64,000 nucleotides of DNA from Pomphorhynchus laevis (Eukaryota > Acanthocephala > Palaeacanthocephala > Echinorhynchida > Pomphorhynchidae): positions 1 to 64,000 of the forward strand of contig WNNJ02003006.1 in NCBI GenBank assembly GCA_012934845.2. Reading direction: 5' to 3'. Within the stretch, counting starts at the first letter, position 1. Each line of letters opens with the position of its first letter. The notes beneath the pieces were generated by a model. It was not told where the DNA came from. It ran no database searches and saw only the letters and a list, made by a program, of their open reading frames with translations. This document shows, one piece after another, positions 40,376 through 52,146 of this stretch. Made by a program: the position numbers and the translations under genes.

Positions 40376-41085
40376 TTATTATGGAATGCAAACTTAATAT
40401 CCGGATTAGTACGATGATATCATGGTCGAACATCGTGGATAGGCTTAATATTGTTCCATAGAAACGATGAAAGTTTCAGTTACAAGTTTAAGAAGACGAC
40501 AACGTTAGAATCAACCAATTACGTACATTATATGCACCAAATTGTAGTATATAGAACAATGTATATTTCTACCATGCATTTCCTAATCTTTGTTTAAATA
40601 GAAAGAGTACAGCTCAAGTTGTAATAGAATGCGTGTACTGCAATCGAATAGTTCCACACTCTTTAGTACATACTTCTGGTAGTTTGATCGTTTCAATAAA
40701 TTGATAGAGCCTTGCTAGCGACTTTACGCATTTCAATCACCAAATGTTTTAAGTATACCGATTGCGGCCCGAATCAGTTTTGCATCTACCGGAAGGTAAC
40801 ATTCGAGTCGGCAGGACTCATAACTAAATAATTTGGATAAAATATTTTGTGTGAGAAGTCCTTTTTGTGATTCGATGTTTAATACCAGTAGAACGTTTCA
40901 CTCAAAACGTATATACTTTTTGACGAAGTTAGGGTTGTGAAATAAGATTCAGATGTGCCAAAATAAACCATATGTGATGATTTATTTTTGTAATGTGTCA
41001 AAATTTCGTGTATGATATGCAAATTCGACTCCATGCAGACAATTGTTTAAGTATAAGTGAAGAATATCAAACGACCAAGGGCACG
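40376..41085. other. Unassigned sequence
   Basis: About 700 bases with only short frames on both strands. The minus strand has RLECYLPVDAKLIRAAIGIL and, near 41080-40980, ACPWSFDILHLYLNNCLHG, which look protein-like but match nothing I can name. Confidence 0.3.
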
Positions 41086-41320
41086 CATTGAACGACAGAA
41101 CTTGCCGTTGGATTAATGCTGCACTCTGCAGAGCCAGAAACAGATATCTTATACATAAACAACCATCCCCACTTTTCATTGCGCTACTACAACTTCTCTA
41201 CTCGACATTCTACTGCTATACGAGAAATGGCTACTAAACACTACCTGTATTGAGAATCGCGACAACAACTGCCCACCTCGCGCGACCTATTCCGTTGTCG
41301 AATACATGATTATACGTTGC

Positions 41321-41820
41321 TTCTTCTTCCACTACAACGCATCGTAAACGCAGCCGTTCGAATTTTCCTCCGTCTTTGTCGTTTTGATCGTACATCTCAC
41401 AATCTTGCTTCTCTCGATTTGCCCTACCATTTATTGTCTTGTACAAATTTGTCTTCTTCTCATTGCTTTCCGCCTTGTAACTTTCCTACTCCTTCATTTC
41501 TTAACCTTACTTTTCTCGACAATTCTCGTCCTGATTACTAGTCTTTGCGTTCCCGTAATTCCCTTCTTTTAAATGTTCCAAACTACTCTACCTATTTTGG
41601 CTTTTGCTCATTCCTTGTGGCTGCTCCTCGCTCGTAGAATCATTTGCCTATTTATATACGCCAATCAACCTCAATGAGGTGTTTCAAACGCTAAATCCAA
41701 TCTCATTTAAACAATTTAGGAAATTTATCTATATGAATTTTGCTGTTTTTTAGTTAGTGGATTGGTAAGCGTGCATTTGGCACGCATTTGCCACTTTAAA
41801 TAAATTATTATTGTTGTTAT
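41321..41820 (+). mobile_element. LINE family A-related copy 4, 3' end of a diverged subfamily
   Basis: A 500-base 3' fragment, from LPLQRIVNAAVRIFLRLCRFD to a tail with the hairpin GCGTGC ... GCACGC (41769-41785). It is clearly related to family A but diverged by about a third in protein, and its tail is aataaattattattgttgtt instead of a T run. It is inserted in LINE B copy 4 between the endonuclease and the linker. Confidence 0.75.
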
Positions 41821-42441
41821 AAGGAGGTTTCACTTTGATCCAATTAGAGTGGCCTTCGTCCAGCCAGCAATCCAACTCTCCCCTAGAATAGGAAATGCGA
41901 GTCTGACCCGATTGAATTCCTATTTCTCATCGCAAGCTACCACGATCCTTTCGATTACGTATAAAGGTCGCATAATACAATCTTCCTCCAACAAAACTCA
42001 AGGTTCTGGCTAAAATGCTGCACCTTCCCAATCTATTTGTTTCCGTCAGTCAGGCCCTCTCGAAATAATACTGGAGCTTCAGATATAGATTCTAGCTAAG
42101 TAGAGATAGGGCGAGCATTGCACAGCTTCGCCCTTCTCAGTCTTGCTTTGCTTTTGTAAGAAATTAAAGAACAAGTTTGTCTGTGAGAAAGAGAGGCCCT
42201 TGGGCTGGATCGGTAGTATAGGCCTTATTAAAATTTTGGAGTAGCTATCCTCTCATAACTACAAGCCACTCAATTCCCCCCCAACCAATCCAGCCTTGGA
42301 GTGACTTAAAGAGCAGGGTTCTATCTGTAATAGATACCTAAACTCCTGTAGGTCACTTCCGCGCGCCTCCAGGTCCCATGCGCCACTCTCCATTCGTGTC
42401 TCAGCTTTTGACAGACAGTCAGAGAAGTAAAATCGTTATCA

Positions 42442-44190
42442 CAATGCTTTTCAGACCAAAATATCTACGTTGTTTTCTCAAAACTCCGTCTCCATTACAT
42501 CTCACTACTACTCGCCTCGTCTCATCCTCCCGGAACTCTTTTATATTCTCCCTGTCTCACCTGCCGAAATCTCATCGGTCCTCATGTCCTTGCCCAACAA
42601 AACCTTACCTGCCAATCCCCTGCCCACCCTCATACTTAAATCCATATGCTCATCGATATCCCATTTCCTCACCACCTTGTTTAACTCGTCAATCCACAGT
42701 CGTATATTTCCATCACACTGAAAATCCGCCAACGTTCGTCGCCTCCTTAAAAAACAATCGCTCGATTCCTCACTTCCTTCTAGCTATCGCCCCATTTCAC
42801 TCCACCCTACTCTTTCCAATCTCTAAGAGTTCATTATCTTAATACATATCAACGTTTATATATCTTCGTCTAATCTGTACCCTCCTTTCCAATCCGTTTT
42901 CCGCTCTAATCACTCCACAGAAATCGCCAGCGTGAAAGTTTACAACGATCTACTCATTTCTCGTGACAAGGCCCTATATAGTGTTCTCATCTCCATCTAC
43001 ATCTCATCCGCCTTCGACATTGTCAACCACTCCGTCCTCGTTTCTCGCCTTCGTTATGATTACGGATTTTCTTCCTCCTCCGTTGCATGGCTTACCTCAT
43101 ATCTATCCCAACTGTTCTTTTCGTGTCTGTTCAAATTTATCATCGTCTCATCCAATCCCTATTTTCTGCGGGGTCCCACAAGGTTCAGTCCTAGGTCCCT
43201 TACTTTTCTCTCTTCTACTTTGCTATCTCTCTCTGTTTATCAAACCTTACTCCTTTAACGTCATGCAATACACCGATATCATCCTCATATATGCTCATGC
43301 ACCCGCTCAAGATATACACGATATCGGCATTTCTGCATCGAACTGTCTTTCTTCTATTTACAAACGTTTTTCTCATCTTCATCTCGTTCTAAACCCAGAC
43401 AAGTCTAAAATATTGTGGATCCGCCCCCCGTCAACCTAACATATATCCTATCCCTGTATCTTCTGCATCATCAATCATCCCCGTAGTCCACAATCTTATT
43501 AGGATAATAATATTGTTAATTGTTCGATAATCACCTTTCCCTAAAACCCTTCGTCCGCGACAAGGTCTGCTCGTCTAACTTAATTCTTCGTGACATCTGC
43601 CGTATCCGCCCACTTATCGACTTCCGTTCCTGTATGTCTCTTCTTTCATCGTTTCTTTTCCCTAAAATCGATTACTACCTCAGCCTTTTCGCCAATTCTT
43701 TAAAATCTATTATCCTACCCCTACAACGCATCATCAGCTCTGCCGCTCGAGTGCTTCTACGTCCCCGTCGCTTTGACCACACATTTTCATATCTTGTCCA
43801 ACTCTCATGGTCAACCATACACATCCGCATACAACTCCGCTTCTTCTCGTAACTTTTCGTCTCATTACTGTCGTCTCCCCTTCGTACATCAACCTCCCTT
43901 TCTTAGACGACATTCGTTCCACCTCTCCATCACTGCGTTCCCGTAATTCCCTCTTACTCTACGTTCTCAACTACTCTAACAACTACGGTGTCCGATCCTT
44001 CATCGTCGCCGCCCTACTCGCCTGGAATCAGCTCCCACTCGACGTCAGCCGCGCTTTCTCCTTTATTACATTTAAATACCGCCTCCGTACCCACCTCCTT
44101 GAAACATGATCTAGATTTAATTTTTTGTGTTGTTGTCGTCATGTAAGCGTGCGCCGGCACGCATTTGCCACGTAAAAATAAATCTTTTTT
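42442..44190 (+). mobile_element. LINE family A copy 5, 5'-truncated, nested in LINE B
   Basis: Begins in the region before the polymerase and keeps motif A (SIYISSAFDIVNHS), GVPQGSVLGPLLFSLLLC, QYTDIILIYAHAP and LNPDKSKILWIRPP, the C-terminal region and the conserved hairpin (44147-44162). The motif that is YADD in copy 1 reads YTDI here, so the second catalytic Asp is gone, and motif A has Y for the usual D. The tail aaataaatcttttttt joins the LINE B sequence at agcctcacc. Confidence 0.8.
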
Positions 44191-45310
44191 TAGCCTCACC
44201 GTCCGATGTTGCTGCCATCAATATTAGCCGACATATATTTACCACAAAAGAGATCGATTACATCCCTTTAAGATCTTATGCCAATTTCGATTCAAAACTC
44301 CCTCATCTACATCTACGAAAAAGTGCTTGCTCGTCGAATCCGAGACCATCTAAGCAGCCGTAATTTGATTTCAGAAATAGGTGAAGTGTATTAATTTTGT
44401 CAATATAACAGTCATCAGCTTGCTGTGGCTGTTTTTCTTGATTTTTCCGCTGCATTTGACCGCATTTCTATTCTCTTTATTATCACTTTTCTTAGGACCC
44501 TCGGGTTACCTGCGAAATTGTTAACAGTGTGAAGATATTGCTGTATAGCTAGCGATTCTTATATGAAGACGATCCTGATGCACGACATTCTACTTTATTA
44601 CAGGTGGGCCTCAATGCTCCCCACTTTCTTCTATCTTATAACTTACTATCTCCACCAAACTATTTAAAACATTTAAACGCGATCAACATCTAGTGGTATA
44701 CGCTGATGATACCATATCCCTGTTCTCTGGACGCAAGTATAAATATGTAGTCGATGACATCAGCCGCTTCCTTTTTAAATTAAAAGACCAGCTACCCATA
44801 TCCAATCTTACTCTCAACTACGCCAAATCGCAGGGGGTTGTATTTTATGACGCCCCTGCGACAAATAAAAAACTAAAGAGATTAGCACTATCGGCTTTAC
44901 CTTCCTTATTTACTAATCAACCACTCACCACCTTCACAAGTCGAGTATGATATCTGGGGTTCACCATTACAGTGAACTGATTGGCGAAAGCTGACCTGGA
45001 TAGATTTAAACGCCTGGAGAGAGCTAGTTAGGCGCTGAAACGGGTACATCATTTGTCATTGAAAGAGAATGTTCAAGTACGCCTTTGGAGTACCTGGGCA
45101 ATCTCGAGATTAGTCTTCTTTTCAAGAGGACGTCCTTCAGAGAAAGACTAAGGTTATTCAGGCTCCTCATCTTGAGACTACCTATCATAGTCCACCTCGA
45201 CCGAACTCTTGGAGGTGACAAACCACGGAGGTTCAGTCGGATAGCGGCGCGCTCGTGTGGTCGGGGGCTCAGATCTTTCTGGACCTGATGCCGTAAAGAT
45301 TATAAGGAGA

Positions 45311-45964
45311 CATGTTGAATGAAGAGACAAAGATGGGAATTAAGAAAGTCTGACTAAACCTGTTTAAACTTGTTTTAGCGAAATTTATACATTTACCAAT
45401 ACTACTGTACTGAGAACAACATTCATATAGATTTAGGTTTCCCAACCGTAAATTTTGCATCCCCGAGTGTGCAAGATATGTCACCTTTTAGTGAGTTCGA
45501 ATTTTTAGATACGAATCATTGAAAATATTGGGCGCCCTTGAGATATTTAAATTACAAAAAATTGATTTTTAAATTTTGTTTTTCGAAATTGACATATTTC
45601 TTAACATTACTGTATTGTACTAATTACGACTTAACGTTCTTAGATACATCTTATCATCCGATTAGCTCTTGATATAACAGTATCGAAACACGTTGGCTTA
45701 AGATTTAAATGATTTTCATGTTTAGAGCAGAAAAACGGGTAACTAAAACATTATGTTGAGCTTAGAAATTATACTATCTTTAAACTTATACTATAGTGTT
45801 AATAATTAGAAGTTATTCATATTGTGATCCAACCATAACATAATCAAACAATACGCAATCTTCAAGAATAGATTAGAATAATTCATAAATTTGTACTATT
45901 AATACATTTATCAATAAGGTGTCGTGGATATTCGATATAAAATCACTGAGGGTAATCTAAATAA
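45311..45964. other. Unassigned AT-rich sequence
   Basis: No open frames or repeats of note between LINE B copy 4 and the next LINE. Confidence 0.4.
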
Positions 45965-47290
45965 TCAACTTAATTTTGAAAATCACAATTTCGTGTATGG
46001 TACATGGACGACTGTGCGTTGGACGATCCAGTAAACGGAATGACGGAGGATCTTGGTTTGTGTTTAAATCCAAGCAAATGTGAAATCATCGCAAAGGACA
46101 TGGAGACAAGAAATCGTCTATTTATACGGTTCCCAGGATTTACTAATACAGATCACAACTCAACCACATTATTGGGGTGCCCCATTGGTTCTATAGCTAA
46201 CGTTGATCAACAAATTACGGAGTTTATATTAAACCTTGAGCTCGTTGGATCTAGGATCCGGGATCTTTCGCGGCAAGCTGCACTGTTCCTTCGAAGGAGC
46301 TGTTTCAATCTCGCAAAACTATCTTACTTCCTCTGATGCACTCCGTCTCTTCTCAGCGATTCAGTGACTAAATATGACGGTTTGTTACACAAGATCCTTC
46401 AGGCTGTACTTAACTTACCTCTATCCGACACAACATGGAAGCAGGTAACCCTACCAATAAAGTGTGGCGGTCTAGGATTTTGCACTGTTAAGGATACGAT
46501 GATCCTTGCCTATATATCATCCTCGACAGTTGAACTCGCGCGCAAAATTCTAGCTTGTCCGAGTGATCAACCGATCAAGCCGAATCCACAATTCCTATCC
46601 GAGGCAATCCTTCGCTGGCGAGAGATTTTGGACGATGTTCCATCGGAAAATGTTTCCAAAAACGATAATCCCGTCCGGTTTATCACAAGCTAATGCTAGA
46701 GGTATTGTCCGAAATTACTACTCCGCAAGATCATGCTCGTATTTTAGCATCCGCATCCCCGCATTCGGGTGACTTTCTCTTCTCCCTCTTAATCTCATCA
46801 GTTGGAAATCGATTGGAAGACCAGAGTATATCTATCGCGGTTGCGTTGCGACTAGGCATTCATTTTCACCAACACTACGCATGCAAATGTGGGACAATGA
46901 CGGCATTCCCAGATGATCATGACTTGATTGCCAACGCAGCATATCTCGACATAGCCGACACGCCGAAGTCAACAACGTCATATGGACGGCTCTGGTGGCT
47001 GCGAACATCCCGAGTCGGCTTGAGACCAGCGGAATCTCGTGTCATTGTCGTCCCGTGGTCGGCCGGTAAGTGGTTAGTATGGGATTTCACCTGCATAAAT
47101 ACTCTGGCGAACAGTTACCAGACCTCTGCAACCCATCACGCAGGAGCAGTCGCCGAGCTAGCCGAATTCAAAAACGGCAAAAATATTTTGAACTGAACGA
47201 TCACATATACTTATTTACGCTAGTCGCCATAGAGACTTACGGATCGATCGGTACCGAGTCACTGGTTTTCTTGGAGTAGTTGGGCCGACG
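45965..47290 (+). mobile_element. LINE F-like copy 3, 5'-truncated
   Basis: Starts at the polymerase catalytic region with WYMDDCALDDPVNGM, then LGLCLNPSKCEIIAKDMETR, TLLGCPIGS, LFLRRSCFNLAKLSYFL, TTWKQVTLPIKCGGLGF, HYACKCGTM, RVIVVPWSAGKWLVWDFTC and AVAELAEFKNGKNILN, ending in LVAIETYGSIGTESLVFL. This order is typical of a non-LTR polymerase type widespread in arthropods and cnidarians. The PW..GK.LVWDFTC block has a spacing compatible with a C-terminal nuclease core. At least three frame changes or stops occur. It is a different subfamily from copies 1 and 2. Confidence 0.75.
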
Positions 47291-47300
47291 CCTCAAGCGA

Positions 47301-47390
47301 TCACGATGGAGTTTCGTAATAAGTATCACGATGGAGTTTCGTAATAAGAAAGTATCACGATGGAGTTTCGTAATAAGAAAGTATCACAAT
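47301..47390. repeat. Tandem repeat after LINE F3, 25- to 29-base unit, 3 copies
   Basis: The unit tcacgatggagtttcgtaat plus a short spacer is repeated three times (starting 47301, 47326 and 47355), and a fourth begins at 47384. It directly follows the end of the coding region and may be the element's 3' tail or an expansion of it. Confidence 0.85.
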
Positions 47391-47824
47391 GTGAAAAAAA
47401 TAATTCCAAAAATCAAATAAATCCACAACGTATTGTTTATTGTTCAATCACGAAATTCGTTCAACTACTAAAATTCACAATAATTAGCTATATCTAAATT
47501 CTTATTCCGCCTGTATTGCTTACAAACATACGTCTTAAAAGAATTGTTTTTTTTAATTGTTGATTTATTAAAGTAAAAATATGTTTTATATACATATTTT
47601 TTCTTCTTTTTCTCCTAGTTTTTTCTTCAGGCTTCGATTGAGGAACTTTCCGGTATTAGAAGCATTTGAGGTCAAGTGGATATGAAGAACTAATCAAACT
47701 AATTAATCCACACACTTTCAAAAATAAGCAAAAAAATCAATCCAGTACAAAAACAAAAAAAAATAAAAATTATTCAAAAGCCTTAATTTTTCTATTGTAA
47801 AATAAAACATTTATTTATTAATTT
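47391..47824. other. AT-rich spacer
   Basis: No open frames. A short stretch at 47690-47760, aaactaattaatccacacac onward, faintly resembles the LINE A ORF1 region at 17090-17130, but the match is too short to call. Confidence 0.35.
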
Positions 47825-50420
47825 ATTTATAATTTCTATTTCATTCAAGAAAAATTTATTTATTAAGATGTACAGTCGTTTTAAAAAATAGATATCGTTG
47901 TTCTGGAGGGCGATTCTTTAAGTAAAAGTACAATCCGCTCAATACAAACGCATTGAGCATGATAACACATCTACCCAAACTGACATTTAATCGTCTCGCT
48001 CTCTCAAACACAGGTAGTCCTTTTCGAACTAATTTAAAAAACCTAGCCATATCTGACCGATGATGCAAACATGATTCGAAGACGGATCCCAGAATACGCA
48101 CACGACGCTTTCGATTCCTTGGAAGAGAATCGAAGAGACAAATGTGCTTTCCAGGACGCCGAAATCTGTAATGAATAAAGTTGCTCTTGGTTGGGTTTAA
48201 AGACAAACCTAACTTCGCTAAGCGATGAGCAACAATACCCATTACAGACTTCATACGCCCTTCGAACCTTGCATCCGACAGAGTGTTTCTTCTAAATGCA
48301 ATCGAGATGTCGTCCGCATAAATGATGGCGTGCGCGTTCCTATCCAAAAGACCCTCCAGAACTCCCATTGACACTATCATATCAATGATAGGAGACAGAG
48401 GAGAGCCCTGGGGAAGTCCTTTGTTGAGATGATAGTAATTACCCGCGTCATCATCCAAATAGAAAATTCTTGCTTTCAAAATGCCTAGAACACGACGCAA
48501 CATATTACTCGGTATTCAATCACTGGTTAACGTTGTAATTATTGTATCATGCCCAAGGTTGTCGAAAGCTGCCGACGCATCCAGCGAATAGAGAACTGCA
48601 GGTCAACTGTCGCTAATGAGAAAACTCTGCATGGACCTTACTGCCTAAACAGTTCCGCTTCCTCTACGAAAACCGTGAATGTGCTCTCCCAACATATCGC
48701 GATCCTCGTAGAATCGGGAAATGTTCCTATCAAGAGCCCTCTCATATACCATAATAATATTATTAGATATTGTTATGGGTCTTGTGCCTTTAGCATTCGA
48801 CACCCATCTTCCCTTCGCAAGAAACACCAAATTCCGACCGCAATACCGCACCAAGCTGTAAGAGGTTCCTCTAGCATATTGGTAGCGATATCCGTCTGAA
48901 TTTTATCGACGATCAAGACACTAGACAGAGTTCCATTCTGAGACCCTCCGCAGACACAAATGTGTCGTAGTCGTTGATCTTTCTGCCAAATATCTTCAAT
49001 TGATCGGGCGATTTCGCTTCCTGCAAGAGAATCACATCATCCAGAATGAGACTGAAATACTGTATCAGGTTCTTAACAGAACCTATATTCCAAATCATCA
49101 GGCAGATGTCTTCGAGCGATGAAAATTCAATTCTTCGCTTTTTTTCTTGCATTAGAAGATTTTGCCATGAACTGCCCCTCCCACTCAAGGCCACCTGAAG
49201 TGATTAAGGTAACGTCATCCCCTTAAGAGTAGTCCCTGTTACCTTAATCGAAGTACCCTTAGAATCAGTCGATACTATGGAACAATATTCCACAGTATCG
49301 TCCTCATTCTGAGAGCCTTCTATTTTCGTTTGTGACAAATCGTTAAAACGATTGAAAGTAGTAACCGAAATCGATGACTTCTCTTTATCCTGTTTCAACG
49401 ATTTGTTTTGTGTAATGTTGCTGCGTTCAACTCCGATTTAAATTTCTTCAAATCAGATTCATGAACTACAGAATCCTTTTTTAGTTTAGCATTTTCTTGC
49501 CTTAAGACAGCCATTTTTTTCAAGAGCAAGTACTCTCTCGATCAACATTGCTGCTTGTCCAGCATGTTGATCACGAAAGTGACTTTTGGTTGCTTAAAGA
49601 TATAATTTAGCCTCCTCATAAGCCTTTTTTCTCACCGTTTATCCAGACTAAGTAAGACTTGAAGTCTGAATAAACGTGTAAGTACGCCTAATGAGGTTGC
49701 TCACAGTTTGCAAATGAAGGTCTTTTGTTTTTGTTTCGGCATGATTGTGTTTCATGTTCTTCTCCGCAGTGGACGCAACGCGGTGACACCTCTCTACACG
49801 TTTGAAAAATGTCCCCAGCGTTGGCATCTGAAACACTGCGGATACCGAAAAGCAGCATCGTCTTCGTCGAATATCTTTACAGATATTCGATGTCCGCAGA
49901 TGATGTCTCTACTTTCTTTTATTTTTTAAACTACATACAAATCCATTTAATAGAAAGGAACTATATGATTGATTGAAAGATTTGCATGCTTTTAGAATTC
50001 CTACATCATATTGATGTAAGAATTCTTCCACGTCCTCTTTCTCCGCAAATGACAGCACATACCCTAAGGATGGCCGTTCGCTTGTGGAGAAATGTCGATA
50101 ATTTATTTACCCTCCTCTCCAACTAAAGCCGCTTTGAATTTATACCTTCAAAGCTAAGCTTTTGAAAGAGATTCGGTAAAAATTATCTCTTTTGAAAAAC
50201 GTTTGAAGATTTCTCCTCGAACAGTTTTTCTTATTTCCCTTTCTATCTCTCTTATTCTTTTGTTGAGATTATTGTTCTCTTTGCATGTTATTTTAAGTGC
50301 GAAAAAGTCTTGCTTTATAGGCAAGAGCCACTGTTGCACAGAAGATTCTTCTATATTTTTTAAATTTTCCTAGCCTGTTGGGAAGAAGATTTTCTCTTCT
50401 CAACTGGCTTAGGACGATTA
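47825..50420 (-). mobile_element. LINE family E (Jockey/I-group type), internally deleted
   Basis: Read from 50420 downward: ORF1 with a coiled-coil-like stretch NLNKRIREIEREIRKTV, CCHC knuckles near 49840-49740 (CFRCQRWGHFSNV, then CVHCGEEHETQSC), the start of an endonuclease (49194-48913, MIWNIGSVKNLIQYF and DVILLQEAKS) and a reverse transcriptase (48854-47856). The endonuclease breaks off after about 90 residues and the next sequence is already the polymerase, so about a kilobase is missing internally. The polymerase keeps IIYADDISIAF and GLPQGSPLSP. Confidence 0.75.
47856..48503 (-). pseudogene. LINE E reverse transcriptase, palm to C-terminus
   Basis: A 215-codon open frame containing YYHLNKGLPQGSPLSPIIDM (motif B), AIIYADDISIAF (motif C, both catalytic aspartates present), LGLSLNPTKSNFI and RVRILGSVFES. 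Upstream frames in 48854-48520 carry GTRPITISNNIIMVYERALDRN, EHIHGFRRGSGTV and a motif A like LYSLDASAAFDNLG. It is the longest uninterrupted polymerase frame of this family here. Confidence 0.75.
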
Positions 50421-50550
50421 ATTCTTTCCAACTGTACTTATATTAGATGCTTATATATGAATAAATAAATATAACATAAAAACAAAAAATAAGAAAAGAA
50501 AAAAAAGCAAATACAAAAAAGATCAAAAAGACAACAGCAAAAACTCACCT

Positions 50551-50795
50551 CTCAGCTACCAATATAGCCCTTGATTCCGAAAACTTGAACTCTGGATAAT
50601 GAAGAAGTTAGTTTCAAATAGAATTCGCTTTGATTGTCCGATTGATACTCAGAACGTTTTTGCCTTGATGTCACTTCTCTCAGCTACCAATATGGCCCTC
50701 GATTCAAAAAAAATTGAACTTTGGATAACGAAGTTAGTTTCAAATAGAATACGCTTTGATTGTCCGATTGATAATCAAAACGTATTTGCAACAAA
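50551..50795. repeat. Tandem duplication of a 128-base unit
   Basis: The block from ctcagctaccaatat to attgatactcagaacgtttt occurs twice in direct orientation, with about 90 percent identity. It lies between the 5' end of LINE E (minus strand) and the 3' end of LINE B copy 5. It could be 5' leader monomers of E. Confidence 0.8.
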
Positions 50796-50957
50796 AAACC
50801 TAAATTATGTCAATCACAGTCATAATAATAAAGATTTTATTAAATGACAAAAACATAAATGAGAGAAAAAAGAGTAATAACAGTCAGTTAAGAGTGACAG
50901 TTAAAGACAGAAACCACAGTTCATTTCTTTCTTGCAGTCTTCCCTTTCTTCATGGCC

Positions 50958-52146
50958 TCAAATCCACGGGGATCTGAGCCCCCCCCAACCGATCCAACAC
51001 GCCGCCTTCCGACTGAACCACCCGGGGTCTTTCACCCCCCCCCGAAGAATCCAATCGGCGCGGACTATGCTGGGTAAACGAGAGACGAGGAGCTTAAGAA
51101 ACCTTAGCCTTTGCTCTGGAAGACGTCCTTTTGAGAAGACTAGTCCCGAGATAGCCCAGGTACCCCAAAGGCGCACCTGGGTTTTCCCTTTCAATGACAG
51201 ATGCTGAGCCCGTTTCAGAGCCCACCTAGCTTTCTTCAGGATACGTTTAAGTCTATCCAGGTCAGCTTTCGTCGACCATTTCACCGTAACGGTGAACCCC
51301 AGGTATTTTACTCGACTTGAGAAGGTGGGAAGTGGTTCAGAGGCAAATATGGAGGAGAGTGCTAATCTCTTAAGTTTTTTCTTTGTTGCAGTGGTGCCAT
51401 GAAAGACAACCGCCTGCGATTTGGCAGAGTTTAAAATAAGATTGGATACGGGTAACTGGTCTTTTAATCTTAAAAAGAAGCGGCTGATGTCAGAAACTAC
51501 GTCTTTGCACCTGTGTCCAGAGAACAGGGCTGTGGATGTCATCAGCATACACCACAAGACGTTGTTTGCGTTTAAATATTTTGAATATATTAATGGAGGC
51601 AGCAAGATATAAGATAGGAGAAAGAGGTAAACTTTGAGGCACACCCGTAATAGTGTAGAACTGACGCGCATCAGGATCGTATTCATAATAAAACCACTTG
51701 GTGTACAGCAGGATCTCCACCCTGTTCACAATTCTCGCAGGCAACCCGAGGGACCTGAGAGAAGAGATCACAAAAGGAATAGAGATGCGGTCAAATGCAG
51801 CAGAAAAGTCAAGGAAAAAAGCCACAACTAGGCGATGGCTATTCTCCCGACAAAACTGCTCCACCTCACCTACTGCTGAATGGACCGAGCGACCTTTGAC
51901 GAACCCATGAAAACCAGGAGGGATCAAATTACGTCTATTTAAATGGTCGCAAATTTTACGCGCAAGCGCTTTTTCGTAAATCGACACGAGGGAATTTTGA
52001 ATCGAAATGGGTCGCAGGTCTTTAGGACATAAGCAGGATTTTTTCTTAGGGATAAAAACACGCTTACTAATATTGATGCCTGCTACATCGGATGGGGAGG
52101 CTAAAAGCATTGTTACGGCCACCTCTCTTCTCTGATCAGCTGTCAA
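50958..52146 (-). pseudogene. LINE B5 reverse transcriptase
   Basis: Two overlapping frames. 52146-51490 has SPSDVAGINISKRVFIPKKK, DLRPISIQNSLVSIYEKALA, GFHGFVKGRSVHSAVGEVEQ, FFLDFSAAFDRISIPFV (motif A) and LVVYADDI (motif C). 51686-50958 continues with DVVSDISRFFLRLKDQLPVS, NSAKSQAVVFHG and the conserved C-terminal WGTWAISGLVFSKGRLPEQRLRF. The frame change lies just after YADD. All polymerase motifs are intact at residue level apart from PQSLPLSP where PQGSPLSP is usual. Confidence 0.8.

Larger units (their letters stand above)
41086..45310 (+). mobile_element. LINE family B copy 4, split by two LINE A insertions
   Basis: Three pieces of one element: 41086-41320 (endonuclease, FNDR.CRWINAALCRARNRYLIHK), 41820-42441 (linker, FHFDPIRVAF, NSYFSSQATTILS) and 44190-45310 (reverse transcriptase, from SPSDVAAINISR to SQGVVFYDAPATNKKLKRLAL and the C-terminus). 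The junctions are exact enough that the B sequence reads through both insertions when compared with copy 5. Motif C appears as VVYADDTISLFSG (44693). The 5' end is missing, and frames are broken in many places. Confidence 0.8.

Noticed and set aside
40376-41085. Possible extra retroelement coding sequence
   Set aside because: Only short peptides without a recognisable motif could be read on either strand.
47301-47390. CRISPR-like array
   Set aside because: The repeats are nearly contiguous with 2- to 6-base spacers in an animal genome, so they are a minisatellite.
49203-49248. Inverted attaaggtaac/gttaccttaat as ends of a tiny DNA transposon
   Set aside because: It lies within the coding region of LINE E and no target duplication or related copy is seen.
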